Positions 1 through 9,150 of a DNA stretch of 64,000 nucleotides are shown piece after piece (the stretch's first letter is position 1; each line of letters opens with the position of its first letter). The DNA is from Nocardioides acrostichi (GTDB lineage: Bacteria; Actinomycetota; Actinomycetes; Propionibacteriales; Nocardioidaceae). Below the pieces are notes generated by a model that had not been told where the DNA came from, ran no database searches, and worked only from the letters and a program-made list of their open reading frames with translations. The stretch is from the NCBI RefSeq assembly GCF_015319165.1, contig NZ_JADIVZ010000009.1, positions 100,109 to 164,108 on the forward strand. Direction: 5' to 3'. The position numbers and the translations under genes are program-made.

Positions 1-1
1 G

Positions 2-622
2 GCCCTCACGGCCGTCGTCGCTCTCGTGGGTCTCGGGGCCGGCGCCTGCACCGACACCTCCTCCGGCTCCTCCGCCGACACCGCGGCGCAGGCCACCGTG
101 ACCGTCACCACCACGGTGACCGCCCAGCCCGAAGCGGCCGACGACCCGGCGGTCTCGGTCGAGGTCGGCAGCAGCGGCACGACCTGCTTCACCCGCGGCA
201 TGCCGCGCGACATCGCGTGGTTCGACAGCCAGTGGAAGAGCACCGCGGATCTCGACGAGATCGGCTTCCGGCTGGTCGACGGCACCGGCTACCGCGTGAT
301 CGGCTCCCCCGTCTCGATCCCGCCCCAGAACCCCGGTGGCGCGATCACCAGCGGCGGCACCATCGCGTGGGACACCCGCTCCGACTTCGACGATCGCTTC
401 GTCGTGTGGAGCCAGCGCGAGTCCACCGACCTGATGGCAACGTTCGCCGGCCAGACCGGCGGCCTCATGTTCCATCTGCGCATGGCCCCCACGACCCGCC
501 GCGGCGACTCCCCCGCCGACCTCGGCACCCTGGAGGCCACCTGGACCCAGGACGGCGAGCAGCAGACCGCCCGGGCCCCCGTCGACCAGGTGCTCAGCAC
601 CGACCCGGCCGACTGCCGATAG
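2..622 (+). CDS. Putative exported lipoprotein, 5'-truncated by the window edge
   Basis: The frame is open to the first base, so the true start lies upstream. The visible N-terminus is hydrophobic and reaches a cysteine at about codon 16 (LGAGAC), which resembles a lipobox. An Ala/Thr/Asp-rich linker of about 35 residues follows, then a domain of about 150 residues with one Cys near its start (GTTCF) and one next to the stop (ADCR), which could form a disulfide. I recognise no family. Export and lipidation are inferred from the N-terminus only. It is convergent with the RNA methyltransferase gene, with a 34-nt gap. Confidence 0.6.
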   Translation, partial: ALTAVVALVGLGAGACTDTSSGSSADTAAQATVTVTTTVTAQPEAADDPAVSVEVGSSGTTCFTRGMPRDIAWFDSQWKSTADLDEIGFRLVDGTGYRVIGSPVSIPPQNPGGAITSGGTIAWDTRSDFDDRFVVWSQRESTDLMATFAGQTGGLMFHLRMAPTTRRGDSPADLGTLEATWTQDGEQQTARAPVDQVLSTDPADCR

Positions 623-656
623 CCCGCTCCTGCGGTGGCCGCGCGCCGGCCACCGG

Positions 657-1460
657 TCAGCGGCGGGCGGCGACGTAGCAGGCGACCGCCGAGGCGGCGG
701 CGACGTTGAGCGAGTCGATGCCGGCCGCCATCGAGATGGTGGCCAGCCGATCGGCGTCGGCCTGCCATCGCGCCGAGAGGCCGTGGCCCTCGGAGCCGAG
801 CACGAGAGCGACCCGGTCGAGCCCGAGCACGGCGTCCTCGATCGGGACGGCGCCCTCGGCGAGCGTGAGCGCGACGGTGGTGAACCCGCGTGCGGTGAGC
901 GAGGGCAGCGCACCGTGCCACTCCTCCAGCCGGGTCCAGGGCAGCGAGAACACCGCTCCCATCGCGACCTTCACCGAGCGCCGGTAGAGCGGGTCGGCGG
1001 CCCGGGGCGAGAGCAGCACGGCGTCGACCCCGAGGGCGGCGCCACTGCGGAACAGGGCGCCGATGTTGGTGTGATCGACGACGTCCTCGACCACGAGCAC
1101 GGTGCGGGCGCCGTGCAGCACCGCCTCGACGCTCGGCAGCGCGTTGCGGCGCATCGAGGCGAGCGCACCGCGGTGCACGTGAAAGCCGGTGACCTGCTCG
1201 GCCATCGCCTCGGAGACGACGAAGCAGGGTGCGGCGCTGCGCTCCAGCACGTCGCCGAGTCCGTCGAGCCAGCGCGGCGCCATGAGGAAGGAGCGGGCTG
1301 GGTATCCGGCCTCGACCGCCCGCCGCACGACCTTCTCCCCCTCGGCGAGGAACAGCCCGTGTTGGGCCTCGAGGTGCTTGCGCAGCGTGACGTCGCGCAG
1401 GTCGCGGTAGTCGGCCAGACGCGGGTCGTCGGGGTCGTCGACCTCGATCAGGTCGGCCAT
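657..1460 (-). CDS. TrmH/SpoU-family RNA 2'-O-methyltransferase
   Basis: 267 aa. The SPOUT methyltransferases of this family methylate ribose 2'-OH in tRNA or rRNA using S-adenosylmethionine bound in a trefoil knot. The three family motifs are visible: motif 1 with N-IGA-FR (NIGALFRSGAALG), motif 2 (LVLGSEGHGLS) and motif 3 (SLNVAAASAVACY). The N-terminal ~90 residues resemble the substrate-binding domain of TsnR/RlmB-like proteins. The ATG at 1460 shares one base with the TGA of the upstream siroheme synthase gene, so translation is probably coupled. The RNA target cannot be told from sequence. Confidence 0.88.
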   Translation of the reverse strand: MADLIEVDDPDDPRLADYRDLRDVTLRKHLEAQHGLFLAEGEKVVRRAVEAGYPARSFLMAPRWLDGLGDVLERSAAPCFVVSEAMAEQVTGFHVHRGALASMRRNALPSVEAVLHGARTVLVVEDVVDHTNIGALFRSGAALGVDAVLLSPRAADPLYRRSVKVAMGAVFSLPWTRLEEWHGALPSLTARGFTTVALTLAEGAVPIEDAVLGLDRVALVLGSEGHGLSARWQADADRLATISMAAGIDSLNVAAASAVACYVAARR

Positions 1461-2677
1461 CAGCCGCGGCCGGCGGGCCGCGCCACCCCGACCACGTCGC
1501 CGATCACGATGATCGCCGGGGGGCGCACGCCCTCGGTCTCGATGTCGGCGGCCAACGTGCCGAGGGTCGAGATGACGGTGCGCTCCGCGGGCATCGTGCC
1601 GTCCATCACCACCGCGAGCGGGGTCTCGGCGTCACGACCGCCCGCGAGCAGCGCCTCGGCGATCTTCGGAGCGTTCTCGACGGCCATGAGCAGCACGACG
1701 GTGCCGCGGAGCCGGGCCACGGCGTCCCACTCGACCAGCGAGTCCGGGTGACCGGGCGGCAGGTGGCCCGAGATCACGGTGAACTCGTGCGCGACCCCGC
1801 GATGCGTGACCGGGATGCCCGCACGTGCGGGCACCGCGATCGCCGAGGTGAGACCGGGCACCACGGTGACGGGCACGCCCGCCGCCTGACAGGCGAGCAC
1901 CTCCTCGTAGCCGCGGCCGAACACGAAGTTGTCACCGCCCTTGAAGCGCACGACCCGCTTGCCGGCCAAGGCGCGGTCGACGATGACCTCGTTGATGAAC
2001 TCCTGGGCGGCGGACCGACCGCGCGGCAGCTTGGCCACGTCGATCAGCTCGACGTCAGGCGCGAGCTCGTCGAGCAGCTCGCGCGGCGCCAGCCGGTCGG
2101 CCACCACCACATCGGCGGAGGCCAGGGCGTGGCGCGCCGCCACGGTCGCGAACTCGGGATCGCCGGGGCCGCCCCCCACCAGCACCACCCCCGGCGTGCG
2201 GTCGTGCGCGGCGCGCCCCGCGAGGGATCCGTCGCGCAGACCGGCCATGATGTCGTCCCGCACCGACGACGAGACCCGTGGCTCGCGGTTGGCGAGCACG
2301 GCCACGGTGAGCTGGTCGTGGCGGCCGACGGCCGGCGTCCATGCCGTGCCGCCCTCGGCATCGTCGCCGCGCACACAGAAGACGCGGCGCTCCTCGGCGG
2401 CCGACGCCACGGCCGCGTTGACCTCGGGGTCGTCGGTGAGAGCCAACGCATACCAGGCGCCGTCGAGGTCGGACTCGGCGAACCCGCGAGCCTCCCAGGT
2501 CAGCTCCGCCGCCAAGCCCTCCAGCGAGGGGGTGACGTCGGGCGAGACGAGCAGCACGTCGGCTCCTGCCGCGATCAGCGGCGGCACGCGGCGTTGGGCG
2601 ACGTGACCACCGCCGACGACGAGCACGCGGCGTCCGGCCAGGCGTAGGCCTGCGGGGTACGGGGGCTCCGAGCTCAT
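1460..2677 (-). CDS. cysG: Siroheme synthase: precorrin-2 dehydrogenase fused to uroporphyrinogen-III C-methyltransferase
   Basis: 405 aa. The N-terminal ~150 residues have an NAD-binding start (VLVVGGGHVAQRR) typical of precorrin-2 dehydrogenase/ferrochelatase. The C-terminal ~240 residues are a SUMT domain with GGGPGDPEF, the FKGGDNFVFGRG loop and VPGLTSAIAVPARAGIPVTHRG. Such fusions make siroheme for sulfite or nitrite reductase, or feed cobalamin synthesis. The open frame extends far upstream, but MSSEPPYPAG at 2677 is the first residue that fits the family. No clear TANNNT box or strong ribosome binding site precedes it. The next 182 nt upstream hold nothing I recognise. Confidence 0.88.
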   Translation of the reverse strand: MSSEPPYPAGLRLAGRRVLVVGGGHVAQRRVPPLIAAGADVLLVSPDVTPSLEGLAAELTWEARGFAESDLDGAWYALALTDDPEVNAAVASAAEERRVFCVRGDDAEGGTAWTPAVGRHDQLTVAVLANREPRVSSSVRDDIMAGLRDGSLAGRAAHDRTPGVVLVGGGPGDPEFATVAARHALASADVVVADRLAPRELLDELAPDVELIDVAKLPRGRSAAQEFINEVIVDRALAGKRVVRFKGGDNFVFGRGYEEVLACQAAGVPVTVVPGLTSAIAVPARAGIPVTHRGVAHEFTVISGHLPPGHPDSLVEWDAVARLRGTVVLLMAVENAPKIAEALLAGGRDAETPLAVVMDGTMPAERTVISTLGTLAADIETEGVRPPAIIVIGDVVGVARPAGRG

Positions 2678-2859
2678 GGCCCCATGCTCCCAGCGACGGT
2701 CCGACGACGCTGCTCCTGCCCGGGTGGTGGTCGCCACGCCGCGCAGTGGCTGGGTTCGGTGTATGGCAGACCTCGAACCTCCCGCCGACCCGACGCCCGG
2801 TCTCTGCTCACCGGCTGGGACGTCGTCCAGCTCGGCCGGTAGGGCTGCCACCCGCGCGA

Positions 2860-3726
2860 TCATCGACGGGACGTGCCGGCAGCGATCTCCCGCAGGAGGT
2901 CTGCGACGTCGGGCGCGGAGCGCTCCACGAGCCAGTCGAGCGCGACGTCGTGGCCGGTCGTCATGCCCGAGCGCTGGTCGGCGACCTCCGCCACGACCAA
3001 CGCGCCGCTCTGCGGCACCGGCTGACGCACCCCCACCTCGTCGTCGACCCGGTGCTCCGCGGCCAGGAGAACCTCGTGCGGGACCGCTGCGCAACGACGC
3101 TCCCGCAGTGCCGCGGCCACGCCCGGCAGCACGCCGCTGGTCCCCGTGCCCGCGGCCTCGTCGAGCCCGAGCGCCAGATCGTCGAGATGCCGCTCCATCA
3201 GCCATGACGGCATGCCCTTGCACGCCAGCAGCCCGCTGAGCCATGTGACCTGCTGGAGCGCTCGCTCGAGCGGCAGGCCCGTGAGGGTCGCCAGCCACGC
3301 GGAGTCCGACCCGGCGAAGCGCGAGCCGCGACCGCCGTAGCGCTGGGTGTAGTAGGGCACCTCCTCGAAGGTGCGGTGTGCCGCCCGCACCGCGGCGCGC
3401 AGCAGCACGGCGTCCTTCGTGACCGCGTAGTGGCCCGCTGGGGCGTTGAGGACGCCGGCCTCGATGCGGTTGTCGCGTTGGCGTCTGCGGATGGCGGCCA
3501 CGACCCGCTCGATCGATTCCTCGACCAGCTCGCCCAGCCGCCCGGCGGGCAGGGGCGCGTCGGCGGCGAAGAGGGCGGCGAGCCGCACGCTGTCGGTGTG
3601 TCCGGCGACGCACGCCGTCCGCTCGACGCACGCGACGGCAGCCCAGGTGGCGGGGTCCTCGAGGTGCCCGGTGACGCGACGCTCGGCGTGCTCGTGCAAC
3701 AGGGCACGGGCGAGGTCCTCGCTCAT
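2860..3726 (-). CDS. Hypothetical protein coupled to a SpoIIE-type phosphatase
   Basis: 288 aa, family not recognised. It appears mostly alpha-helical, without signal peptide or membrane segment. The middle part is rich in Arg and aromatic residues (PYYTQRYGGRGSRF); the last 80 residues are Ala/Val/Asp-rich. The ATG at 3724-3726 overlaps the TGA of the upstream phosphatase gene by four bases (ATGA), so the two are almost certainly co-translated. It may be a partner, substrate or regulator of that phosphatase, but this rests on gene order alone. Confidence 0.6.
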   Translation of the reverse strand: MSEDLARALLHEHAERRVTGHLEDPATWAAVACVERTACVAGHTDSVRLAALFAADAPLPAGRLGELVEESIERVVAAIRRRQRDNRIEAGVLNAPAGHYAVTKDAVLLRAAVRAAHRTFEEVPYYTQRYGGRGSRFAGSDSAWLATLTGLPLERALQQVTWLSGLLACKGMPSWLMERHLDDLALGLDEAAGTGTSGVLPGVAAALRERRCAAVPHEVLLAAEHRVDDEVGVRQPVPQSGALVVAEVADQRSGMTTGHDVALDWLVERSAPDVADLLREIAAGTSRR

Positions 3727-4877
3727 CGCGGCCCTCCGACGGGCCGCTCCAGACCGCGGTCGATGATCAGCACGGCTCTGTCGTCGTCGCCGCGCGGCAC
3801 CCGGCGCAGGATCCGCTCGGCCGCACCCTCGAATCCATGGGCGACGGCGATGCTGCCCATCCGCTGGAGCCAGGCGATGCCGTCGTCGATGTCTGCATCG
3901 GGCCTCTCCACCACACCGTCGGTATAGAACATGAGCGCCTCGCCGCGGGCGAGCGTGCCCGAGGAGTCGTGCAGCGAGAGCTCGGAACTGACGCCGAGCG
4001 CCATGCCCCGGGCCGTCTGCGGGATCCACTCTCGGCGCGCGGCGTTCCAACGCAGCGCCGGGGGATGACCCGCGCTGTGCACGACGAAGCGACCGGTGGC
4101 CAGATCGATCAGCACGTGCACGGCCGTCGCCAGGGTCTCCTCGGACTCCTGACGCAGCAGGAAGTCGTTGGCCGCCTCGAAGAGCCGCCGCGGGGGTAGC
4201 GCGCCGATCAACCCGCTGAGGGCTCCGGCGAACTGGAGCGCTCCGGTTCCGGCCGCGATGCCCTTGCCGACCACGTCGACGAGAATCAGCTCGAGCTCGT
4301 CGCCGTCAGGCCCTTCGCGCAGGTCGGCCACCATGAAGTCGCCCGCGTAGCCGACTCCGTGCGCGGCGACCATGGAGGTCTGGCAGCGCCAGGGCACCGG
4401 CAGCGGCGGCACCACGCCTTGGCGCTGGAGGCGGTCGCGCAAGTCGGCCAGCATGGAGTCCCCCAGCGGAGCCGGCAGACCACTGCGCTGGAGCCCGGAC
4501 TGGACGAGGATCAGCGCCCCGCCCAGGCTCAGGGCGAGGAGCCCGGAGAGCCGGGCCACGGAGAACGCGGCGCCCCCGTCGTCGGCCTTGAACGACAGCA
4601 CGGCCACACCGCCGAGCACGACGATCGTCAGCACCAGCAGCGGCCGGAAGCGCAGGAGCGCGAGCCCGATGACCAACCACACGAAGTACGTGCCGACGGG
4701 CAGCACCTGGTAGCGGTGCCAGGTCACCGTGAAGCACCCGGTGACCAGGAGCACGAGCAGGGCGAGGACGACGCCCTGGCTGCGCGGGGTGCCCCGGCTC
4801 CACTCGGTCGCCAGCTCGATCGCGCCGCGACTCCAGGAGCGGCCTCCGAACGGCCGGCGGGGAGCACCACGGTTCAC
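3723..4877 (-). CDS. Membrane-anchored PP2C-type (SpoIIE domain) serine/threonine phosphatase
   Basis: 384 aa. Residues ~35-125 hold three to four hydrophobic segments. The C-terminal ~230 residues form a PPM/SpoIIE phosphatase: AGDFMVADL and [11 protein letters not shown] carry the metal-binding Asp residues, followed by [11 protein letters not shown] and FYTDGVVE. Such proteins usually dephosphorylate anti-anti-sigma factors or related signalling proteins. No STAS or anti-sigma kinase gene is adjacent; the only coupled gene is the unknown protein at 2860-3726. The GTG start at 4877 sits 6 nt after a TAGGCT box, which fits a leaderless transcript. It is divergent from catalase. Confidence 0.82.
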   Translation of the reverse strand: MNRGAPRRPFGGRSWSRGAIELATEWSRGTPRSQGVVLALLVLLVTGCFTVTWHRYQVLPVGTYFVWLVIGLALLRFRPLLVLTIVVLGGVAVLSFKADDGGAAFSVARLSGLLALSLGGALILVQSGLQRSGLPAPLGDSMLADLRDRLQRQGVVPPLPVPWRCQTSMVAAHGVGYAGDFMVADLREGPDGDELELILVDVVGKGIAAGTGALQFAGALSGLIGALPPRRLFEAANDFLLRQESEETLATAVHVLIDLATGRFVVHSAGHPPALRWNAARREWIPQTARGMALGVSSELSLHDSSGTLARGEALMFYTDGVVERPDADIDDGIAWLQRMGSIAVAHGFEGAAERILRRVPRGDDDRAVLIIDRGLERPVGGPR

Positions 4878-4883
4878 GCGCGA

Positions 4884-4889
4884 AGCCTA
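4884..4889 (-). promoter_or_regulatory. -10 box, leaderless promoter of the SpoIIE-type phosphatase gene
   Basis: TAGGCT on the minus strand ends 6 nt before the GTG at 4877. No ribosome binding site lies between them. Confidence 0.5.
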
Positions 4890-4897
4890 CGGTCCAC

Positions 4898-4911
4898 CCA
4901 CCCCGGGGTGG
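4898..4911. promoter_or_regulatory. 14-bp perfect palindrome between divergent phosphatase and catalase genes
   Basis: CCACCCCGGGGTGG reads the same on both strands and lies just upstream of the phosphatase -10 box and about 80 bp before the catalase start. The position suits an operator or the -35 region. No regulator is identified. Confidence 0.35.
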
Positions 4912-4976
4912 TGGGAAACCGGGCAGGAGCGAGGCACCGTGGGAGCAGAGCCCCGGATCGATGCCACCCACCATGC

Positions 4977-4982
4977 AAGGAG
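4977..4982 (+). promoter_or_regulatory. Strong ribosome binding site of the catalase gene
   Basis: AAGGAG lies 10 nt before the ATG at 4993. This selects that ATG over in-frame starts further upstream, since the open frame begins at 4729. Confidence 0.8.
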
Positions 4983-4992
4983 ATCTCGACCC

Positions 4993-6507
4993 ATGACCCA
5001 GGCACCCGCCCAGCGCGGTTCCACGACCGGCACCGGCGCACCGGCGCCGTCGGACCGCAACAGCCTCAGCGTCGGTCCCGACGGGCCGCTGCTGCTCCAC
5101 GACCACCACTTCATCGAGCAGATGGCCCACTTCAACCGCGAACGCGTGCCCGAGCGCAACGTGCACGCCAAGGGCTCCGGTGCGTTCGGCACGTTCGAGT
5201 GCACCGCAGACGTCTCGCAGTGGACCAAGGCCGCGATGTTCACCCAGGGCACCACCACCGACATGCTGGCCCGCTTCTCGACCGTCGCCGGCGAGCAGGG
5301 CTCGCCCGACACCTGGCGCGACCCGCGCGGCTTCGCGCTGAAGTTCTACACGACCGAGGGCAACTGGGATCTCGTCGGCAACAACACCCCGGTGTTCTTC
5401 GTGCGCGACACCATGAAGTTCCCGCACTTCATCCGCAGCCAGAAGCGCCGCGGCGGCAATGGCCTGCGCGACAACGACATGCAGTGGGACTTCTGGACCC
5501 TCAACCCCGAGTCGGCCCACCAGGTCACCTGGCTCATGGGCGACCGCGGCATCCCGCGCACGTGGCGCCACATGAACGGCTACGGCAGCCACACCTACCT
5601 CTGGTACAACGAGGCCGGCGAGAAGTTCTGGGTGAAGTTCCACTTCATCTCCGCCCAGGGCGTCGAGTGCCTCACCCAGGACGAGGCCAACCGGATCGCC
5701 GGCGAGGACTCCGACTTCCACCGCCGCGACCTCAACGAGGCCATCGAGCGGGGCGACCACCCCAGCTGGACCCTCAAGGTGCAGGTCATGCCCTACGAGG
5801 AGGCCAAGACCTACCGGTTCAACCCCTTCGACCTCACCAAGGTGTGGCCGCACAGCGACTACCCGCTGCACGAGGTCGGCACCATGACGCTGAACAAGAA
5901 CCCCGACAACTTCTTCGCCCAGATCGAGCAGGCGAGCTTCGAGCCGTCGGCGATCGTGCCGGGCATCGGGTTCTCCCCCGACAAGATGCTGCTGGGCCGC
6001 GTCTTCGCCTACGCCGACACCCACCGCTACCGCATCGGACCGAACTACCAGCAGCTGCCGGTCAACCGGCATCGCGTCGAGGGCGCCTACACCTACCAGT
6101 TCGACGGCCCCATGGCCTACGACCACGTCGGAGACGCCCCGAAGTACGCACCGAACTCCTACGACGCCCCCTACTCCGACCTCACCGGGCCGGTCGAGGA
6201 CGGCTGGGAGACCGACGGTGAGATGGTGCGCGAGGCCTACACGCTGCGCGCCGAGGACGACGACTTCGGCCAGGCCGGCACGATGGTGCGCGAGGTCTTC
6301 GACGACGCCGCCCGCGAGCGCTTCGTCGACAACGTCGCCGGTCACCTGGCCGGCGGGGTGAGCGAGCCGGTCCTGGAAAGGGCGTTCGAGTACTGGACCT
6401 CTGTCGACGCCGAGATCGGCAAGCGCATCGAGGAGGCCGTGCGCAGCGGCGACCACGGTGCGCCGGCGCCGCACCCGACCGAGGCGCAGGAGGTCGTCGA
6501 GGCCTGA
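4993..6507 (+). CDS. katA: Monofunctional heme catalase
   Basis: 504 aa, typical of clade-3 small-subunit catalases. It breaks hydrogen peroxide down to water and oxygen in the cytoplasm. The active-site signature [20 protein letters not shown] carries the distal catalytic His at residue 58. The Asn-containing [10 protein letters not shown] segment and the proximal heme-ligand region ([20 protein letters not shown], with the Tyr ligand) are intact. The start is fixed by a strong AAGGAG. It is transcribed away from the membrane phosphatase across 115 nt that hold a 14-bp palindrome, a possible control site. Confidence 0.95.
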   Translation: MTQAPAQRGSTTGTGAPAPSDRNSLSVGPDGPLLLHDHHFIEQMAHFNRERVPERNVHAKGSGAFGTFECTADVSQWTKAAMFTQGTTTDMLARFSTVAGEQGSPDTWRDPRGFALKFYTTEGNWDLVGNNTPVFFVRDTMKFPHFIRSQKRRGGNGLRDNDMQWDFWTLNPESAHQVTWLMGDRGIPRTWRHMNGYGSHTYLWYNEAGEKFWVKFHFISAQGVECLTQDEANRIAGEDSDFHRRDLNEAIERGDHPSWTLKVQVMPYEEAKTYRFNPFDLTKVWPHSDYPLHEVGTMTLNKNPDNFFAQIEQASFEPSAIVPGIGFSPDKMLLGRVFAYADTHRYRIGPNYQQLPVNRHRVEGAYTYQFDGPMAYDHVGDAPKYAPNSYDAPYSDLTGPVEDGWETDGEMVREAYTLRAEDDDFGQAGTMVREVFDDAARERFVDNVAGHLAGGVSEPVLERAFEYWTSVDAEIGKRIEEAVRSGDHGAPAPHPTEAQEVVEA

Positions 6508-6510
6508 GCT

Positions 6511-6544
6511 CCGCCCCTCCAGCCCCGTCTGGAACCCTGGGCGG
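6511..6544 (+). terminator. Possible hairpin between catalase and the phosphodiesterase gene
   Basis: Nested inverted repeats CCGCCC/GGGCGG (6511-6516 with 6539-6544) and CCAG/CTGG (6519-6522 with 6529-6532) can fold into one stem. There is no T-run. It ends directly before the next GTG start, so it could instead affect translation of that gene. Confidence 0.35.
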
Positions 6545-6545
6545 C

Positions 6546-7346
6546 GTGCTGCGCCGCCCCTCCGAGCCCGTCCTCGTCAGCGCGCACCGCTGCGGGGCGG
6601 GCTCGGACCGCTCCCGGGAGAACACGGCGCCGGCGTTGCGCCAGGCCGTCGCGATGGGTGTCGACTACGTCGAGTTCGACGTCCAGGCCCTCGGGGACGG
6701 CACGTTCGTCTGCTACCACGACGACCGGCTGGCCGACGGAGCCGCGCTGGCCGATCTCGACTACCCCGCCTTCGCGCGGCAGGCCCCCGACCACCTGCGC
6801 TACGACACGGTGCTCGCGGTCTTGGCGGAGGCCGGCGTGCGGGCGCACATCGACCTCAAGCTGGTGCCCGAGCCGGGCGCCGCGCCCGGCGTCGCAGCCG
6901 AGGTGCGCGCGGCCGAGCAGGCGGTGGCCGCCCTGGGAGCCGACCGCCTGGTGGTCACGACGCTCGAGGACGCCTCGGTGCGAGTCGTGCGCGACTGGGC
7001 CGACGCGCGCGGCCTCGACCTGCTCGTGGGGCTCTCGCTCGGACGCCGGGTGGCGGGGCTGCCGTGGTACCTGCAGTTGCGCATCCGGCGTTCGGAGGTG
7101 CTGCCGCGGCTGCGGGTGAGGCGCTCGCGCGCCAACGTGATCGTGGCGAACCACGCGCTGGCGCGGCTGGGCGTGGCCGCGTTCGCCCGACGGCGTGGAC
7201 TGCCGCTCCTCGTGTGGACCGTCGACACCGAGCGATCGCTGCGCTACTGGTTGCAGCCCGGACGAGCCTGGCTCGTCACGAGCAACGAGCCCGGTCTGGC
7301 CCTGGCGGTGCGCGACGGTCTGCCAGACTCGCGCCGTGAGCGCTGA
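6546..7346 (+). CDS. Glycerophosphodiester phosphodiesterase family protein
   Basis: 266 aa. It is predicted to hydrolyse glycerophosphodiesters to glycerol-3-phosphate and an alcohol. The GDPD signature is present: HR at 14-15, EN at 25-26, and the metal-binding E43/D45 in YVEFDVQ, then a His-Asp (YHDD) near residue 57. The barrel end has LLVWTVDTE. There is no signal peptide, so it is probably cytoplasmic. The GTG start is the first after catalase. The 3' end overlaps the next gene by 11 nt. Confidence 0.85.
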   Translation: MLRRPSEPVLVSAHRCGAGSDRSRENTAPALRQAVAMGVDYVEFDVQALGDGTFVCYHDDRLADGAALADLDYPAFARQAPDHLRYDTVLAVLAEAGVRAHIDLKLVPEPGAAPGVAAEVRAAEQAVAALGADRLVVTTLEDASVRVVRDWADARGLDLLVGLSLGRRVAGLPWYLQLRIRRSEVLPRLRVRRSRANVIVANHALARLGVAAFARRRGLPLLVWTVDTERSLRYWLQPGRAWLVTSNEPGLALAVRDGLPDSRRER

Positions 7347-8298
7347 CTTCGTGGCCGACGTGCTGGGCGGGTCGTGGGAGGCCGAGACCATCGATCTCGG
7401 TTCGGACGACGAGGGGCGGGTCGTCGCGACGCTCGTGCATCGGTGGGCGGACGGCGAGGGGCCGGGCGAGCGGGCCGTGCTGCACGTGCACGGGTTCGCC
7501 GACTACTTCTTCCAGGCCGACTACGGACAGTGGTGGCTCGACCGCGGTTACGACGTCTATGCCCTCGACCTGCGCAAGTACGGCCGCTCCATCCGGCCGT
7601 GGCAGACGCCCACCTATGTGGCGGACCTCGGCGAGTACGACGCCGACCTCGACGCCGCCTGGCACCGGGTGGCCCAGCGCGACGGGCACGACCACGTCGT
7701 CGTCTCGGCCCACTCCACCGGAGGTCTGACGCTGCCGCTGTGGCTGGAGCGGCGGCGTCCAGCCGAGCTGGCCGGGGTCGTCTTGAACTCGCCCTGGCTC
7801 GACCTGCAAGGCGCCCCGTGGCTGCGCTCGGTCGGCACCCTCCTCATCGACCAGATCGGCGCCCGTTGGCCCCAGCGCGTGCTCGGGCGCGAGGTCAAGG
7901 GACTCTACGGCCGCTCGCTGCACCGCGAGCACGACGGCGAGTGGGACTTCGACCTGGACTGGAAGCCCCTGCTCTCGTTCCCGGTGATGTTCGGCTGGCT
8001 GCGCGCCATCCGCCGCGGCCACGCCGTGCTGCACCGGGGGTTGAGCCTCTCGGTGCCCATCCTCGTGCTCAGCTCGGACCGCTCCACCACACCGGCCGAG
8101 ATGGGCGAGGACGTACACGCCTCCGACATGGTCCTCGACGTCTCCCAAATCCGCCGGTGGTCGCCCTGCCTGGGTACCCACGTCACCTACGTCGCCGTCC
8201 CGGGCGCCCGCCACGATGTCGTGCTCTCCCGCGCCGAGCCCCGGGCCCGGGCCTACGACGAGCTCGGCCGGTGGGTCGGGGCGTACCTCTCCGCCTGA
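7336..8298 (+). CDS. Alpha/beta hydrolase (serine aminopeptidase/lysophospholipase type)
   Basis: 320 aa. The fold is supported by an oxyanion-hole strand (LHVHGFADYF), the nucleophile elbow SAHSTGG and a late His (PGARHDV) as catalytic base. Substrate is unknown; these folds often act on monoacylglycerols or other esters. The GTG at 7336 inside the 3' end of the phosphodiesterase gene gives the full hydrolase domain and an 11-nt overlap. Pairing with a glycerophosphodiesterase suggests work on lipid breakdown products, which is inference. The gene ends in a region with 12-bp tandem repeats. Confidence 0.82.
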   Translation: MSADFVADVLGGSWEAETIDLGSDDEGRVVATLVHRWADGEGPGERAVLHVHGFADYFFQADYGQWWLDRGYDVYALDLRKYGRSIRPWQTPTYVADLGEYDADLDAAWHRVAQRDGHDHVVVSAHSTGGLTLPLWLERRRPAELAGVVLNSPWLDLQGAPWLRSVGTLLIDQIGARWPQRVLGREVKGLYGRSLHREHDGEWDFDLDWKPLLSFPVMFGWLRAIRRGHAVLHRGLSLSVPILVLSSDRSTTPAEMGEDVHASDMVLDVSQIRRWSPCLGTHVTYVAVPGARHDVVLSRAEPRARAYDELGRWVGAYLSA

Positions 8299-8361
8299 CG
8301 AGCGCGCGCTGGGGCGTGGGGTCCGAGCCATCTGGTGAACCGGATCCCACACTTAGCCGGG

Positions 8362-8403
8362 GTCGGCCCCCACGTCGGCCCCCACGTCGGCCCTCACGTC
8401 GGC
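8362..8403. repeat. 12-bp tandem repeat, about 3.5 copies
   Basis: Units at 8362-8373, 8374-8385 and 8386-8397 follow GTCGGCCCCCAC with one C-to-T change in the third; a half unit follows. It lies between two convergent genes and touches the stop of the nitroreductase gene. Confidence 0.85.
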
Positions 8404-8411
8404 ACCCAGCC

Positions 8412-9089
8412 TCAGCCGGACACACCGGCCCCGTCGAACCGTTCCCACGTCACGAACTCCTCGACCGGACGCCGCGTCAGCTTGGTGATCTGCTTCGCGG
8501 GTCTGCCGAGGGGGACGACTGCCGCCACGGCGTAGCCCTCGGGCACGCCGAGCAGCTCGCGGACGGCGTCCTCGCGGGCGACCGCCATCGTGGTGATGGT
8601 GCCGCCCAGGCCTTCGGCGCGGGCCGCGAGCAGGATGTTCCACACCAGCGGGTAGACCGACGCGCCAGAGACCAGCCCGATCCGGTCGAGATCCTGGTCC
8701 ATGGCGGCGACGACGCCGAGGTCGACGGTCACGACCAGCACGACGCCGCAGGTGAGCAGTGGCTCGGTGAACGATGCGGGGACGCCGGTCGCCGCGATCT
8801 CCTCGGCGCTCGGGCCGGGAGGGTGCAGCGGGTTCCAGGGCGACTCCCCCGCCTTGGACTGCGCCAGGTAGCGGCGCACCGCGGGCTCGTTCAGCTCCGC
8901 CAGACGGCGCCGGGTGTCGGGGTCGCGCACGGCGATGATGCGCACGCCCTGACGATTGCCTCCGGACGGCGCGAACCGGGCGTCGTCGAGGATGCGGTGC
9001 AGCAGCTCGTCGGGTACCTGCACCTCGGGCGGCTCGTCGGCGAACTCCCGGCTGGCCGGGGTCGTCCGCATGACCTCGCTCAACTCCAT
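8412..9089 (-). CDS. Nitroreductase family FMN-dependent oxidoreductase
   Basis: 225 aa. Nitroreductase-fold enzymes use FMN and NAD(P)H to reduce nitro or quinone compounds. The N-terminal RTTPASREF, the ARFAPSGGNRQGVR segment and the C-terminal GRPAKQITKLTRRP are family-typical FMN contacts. ATG at 9089 is preceded by GGAGACGAC, a modest ribosome binding site; the frame is open further upstream without similarity. True substrate unknown. Confidence 0.85.
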   Translation of the reverse strand: MELSEVMRTTPASREFADEPPEVQVPDELLHRILDDARFAPSGGNRQGVRIIAVRDPDTRRRLAELNEPAVRRYLAQSKAGESPWNPLHPPGPSAEEIAATGVPASFTEPLLTCGVVLVVTVDLGVVAAMDQDLDRIGLVSGASVYPLVWNILLAARAEGLGGTITTMAVAREDAVRELLGVPEGYAVAAVVPLGRPAKQITKLTRRPVEEFVTWERFDGAGVSG

Positions 9090-9136
9090 GTCGTCTCCAT
9101 GCCTCCACTCTCCCACCACGTCCCTCACCCAGCCGC

Positions 9137-9142
9137 TAGGGT
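9137..9142 (+). promoter_or_regulatory. -10 box, leaderless promoter of the small membrane protein gene at 9151
   Basis: TAGGGT ends 8 nt before the ATG at 9151, with no ribosome binding site between. Confidence 0.5.
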
Positions 9143-9150
9143 CACGGGGC

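Noticed and set aside
2678..3631. Long N-terminal extension of the siroheme synthase frame
   Set aside because: The extension overlaps the hypothetical gene at 2860-3726 on the same strand and is Arg/Ala/Gly-rich shadow sequence. The family start fits 2677.
4306..6474. 722-codon open frame antisense to catalase
   Set aside because: It is a shadow of the GC-rich catalase and phosphatase genes. It has no recognisable motif, and its Val/Gly/His-rich composition is that of a reverse-complement frame.
8362..8403. Possible CRISPR array
   Set aside because: Units are 12 bp and directly adjacent, without spacers.
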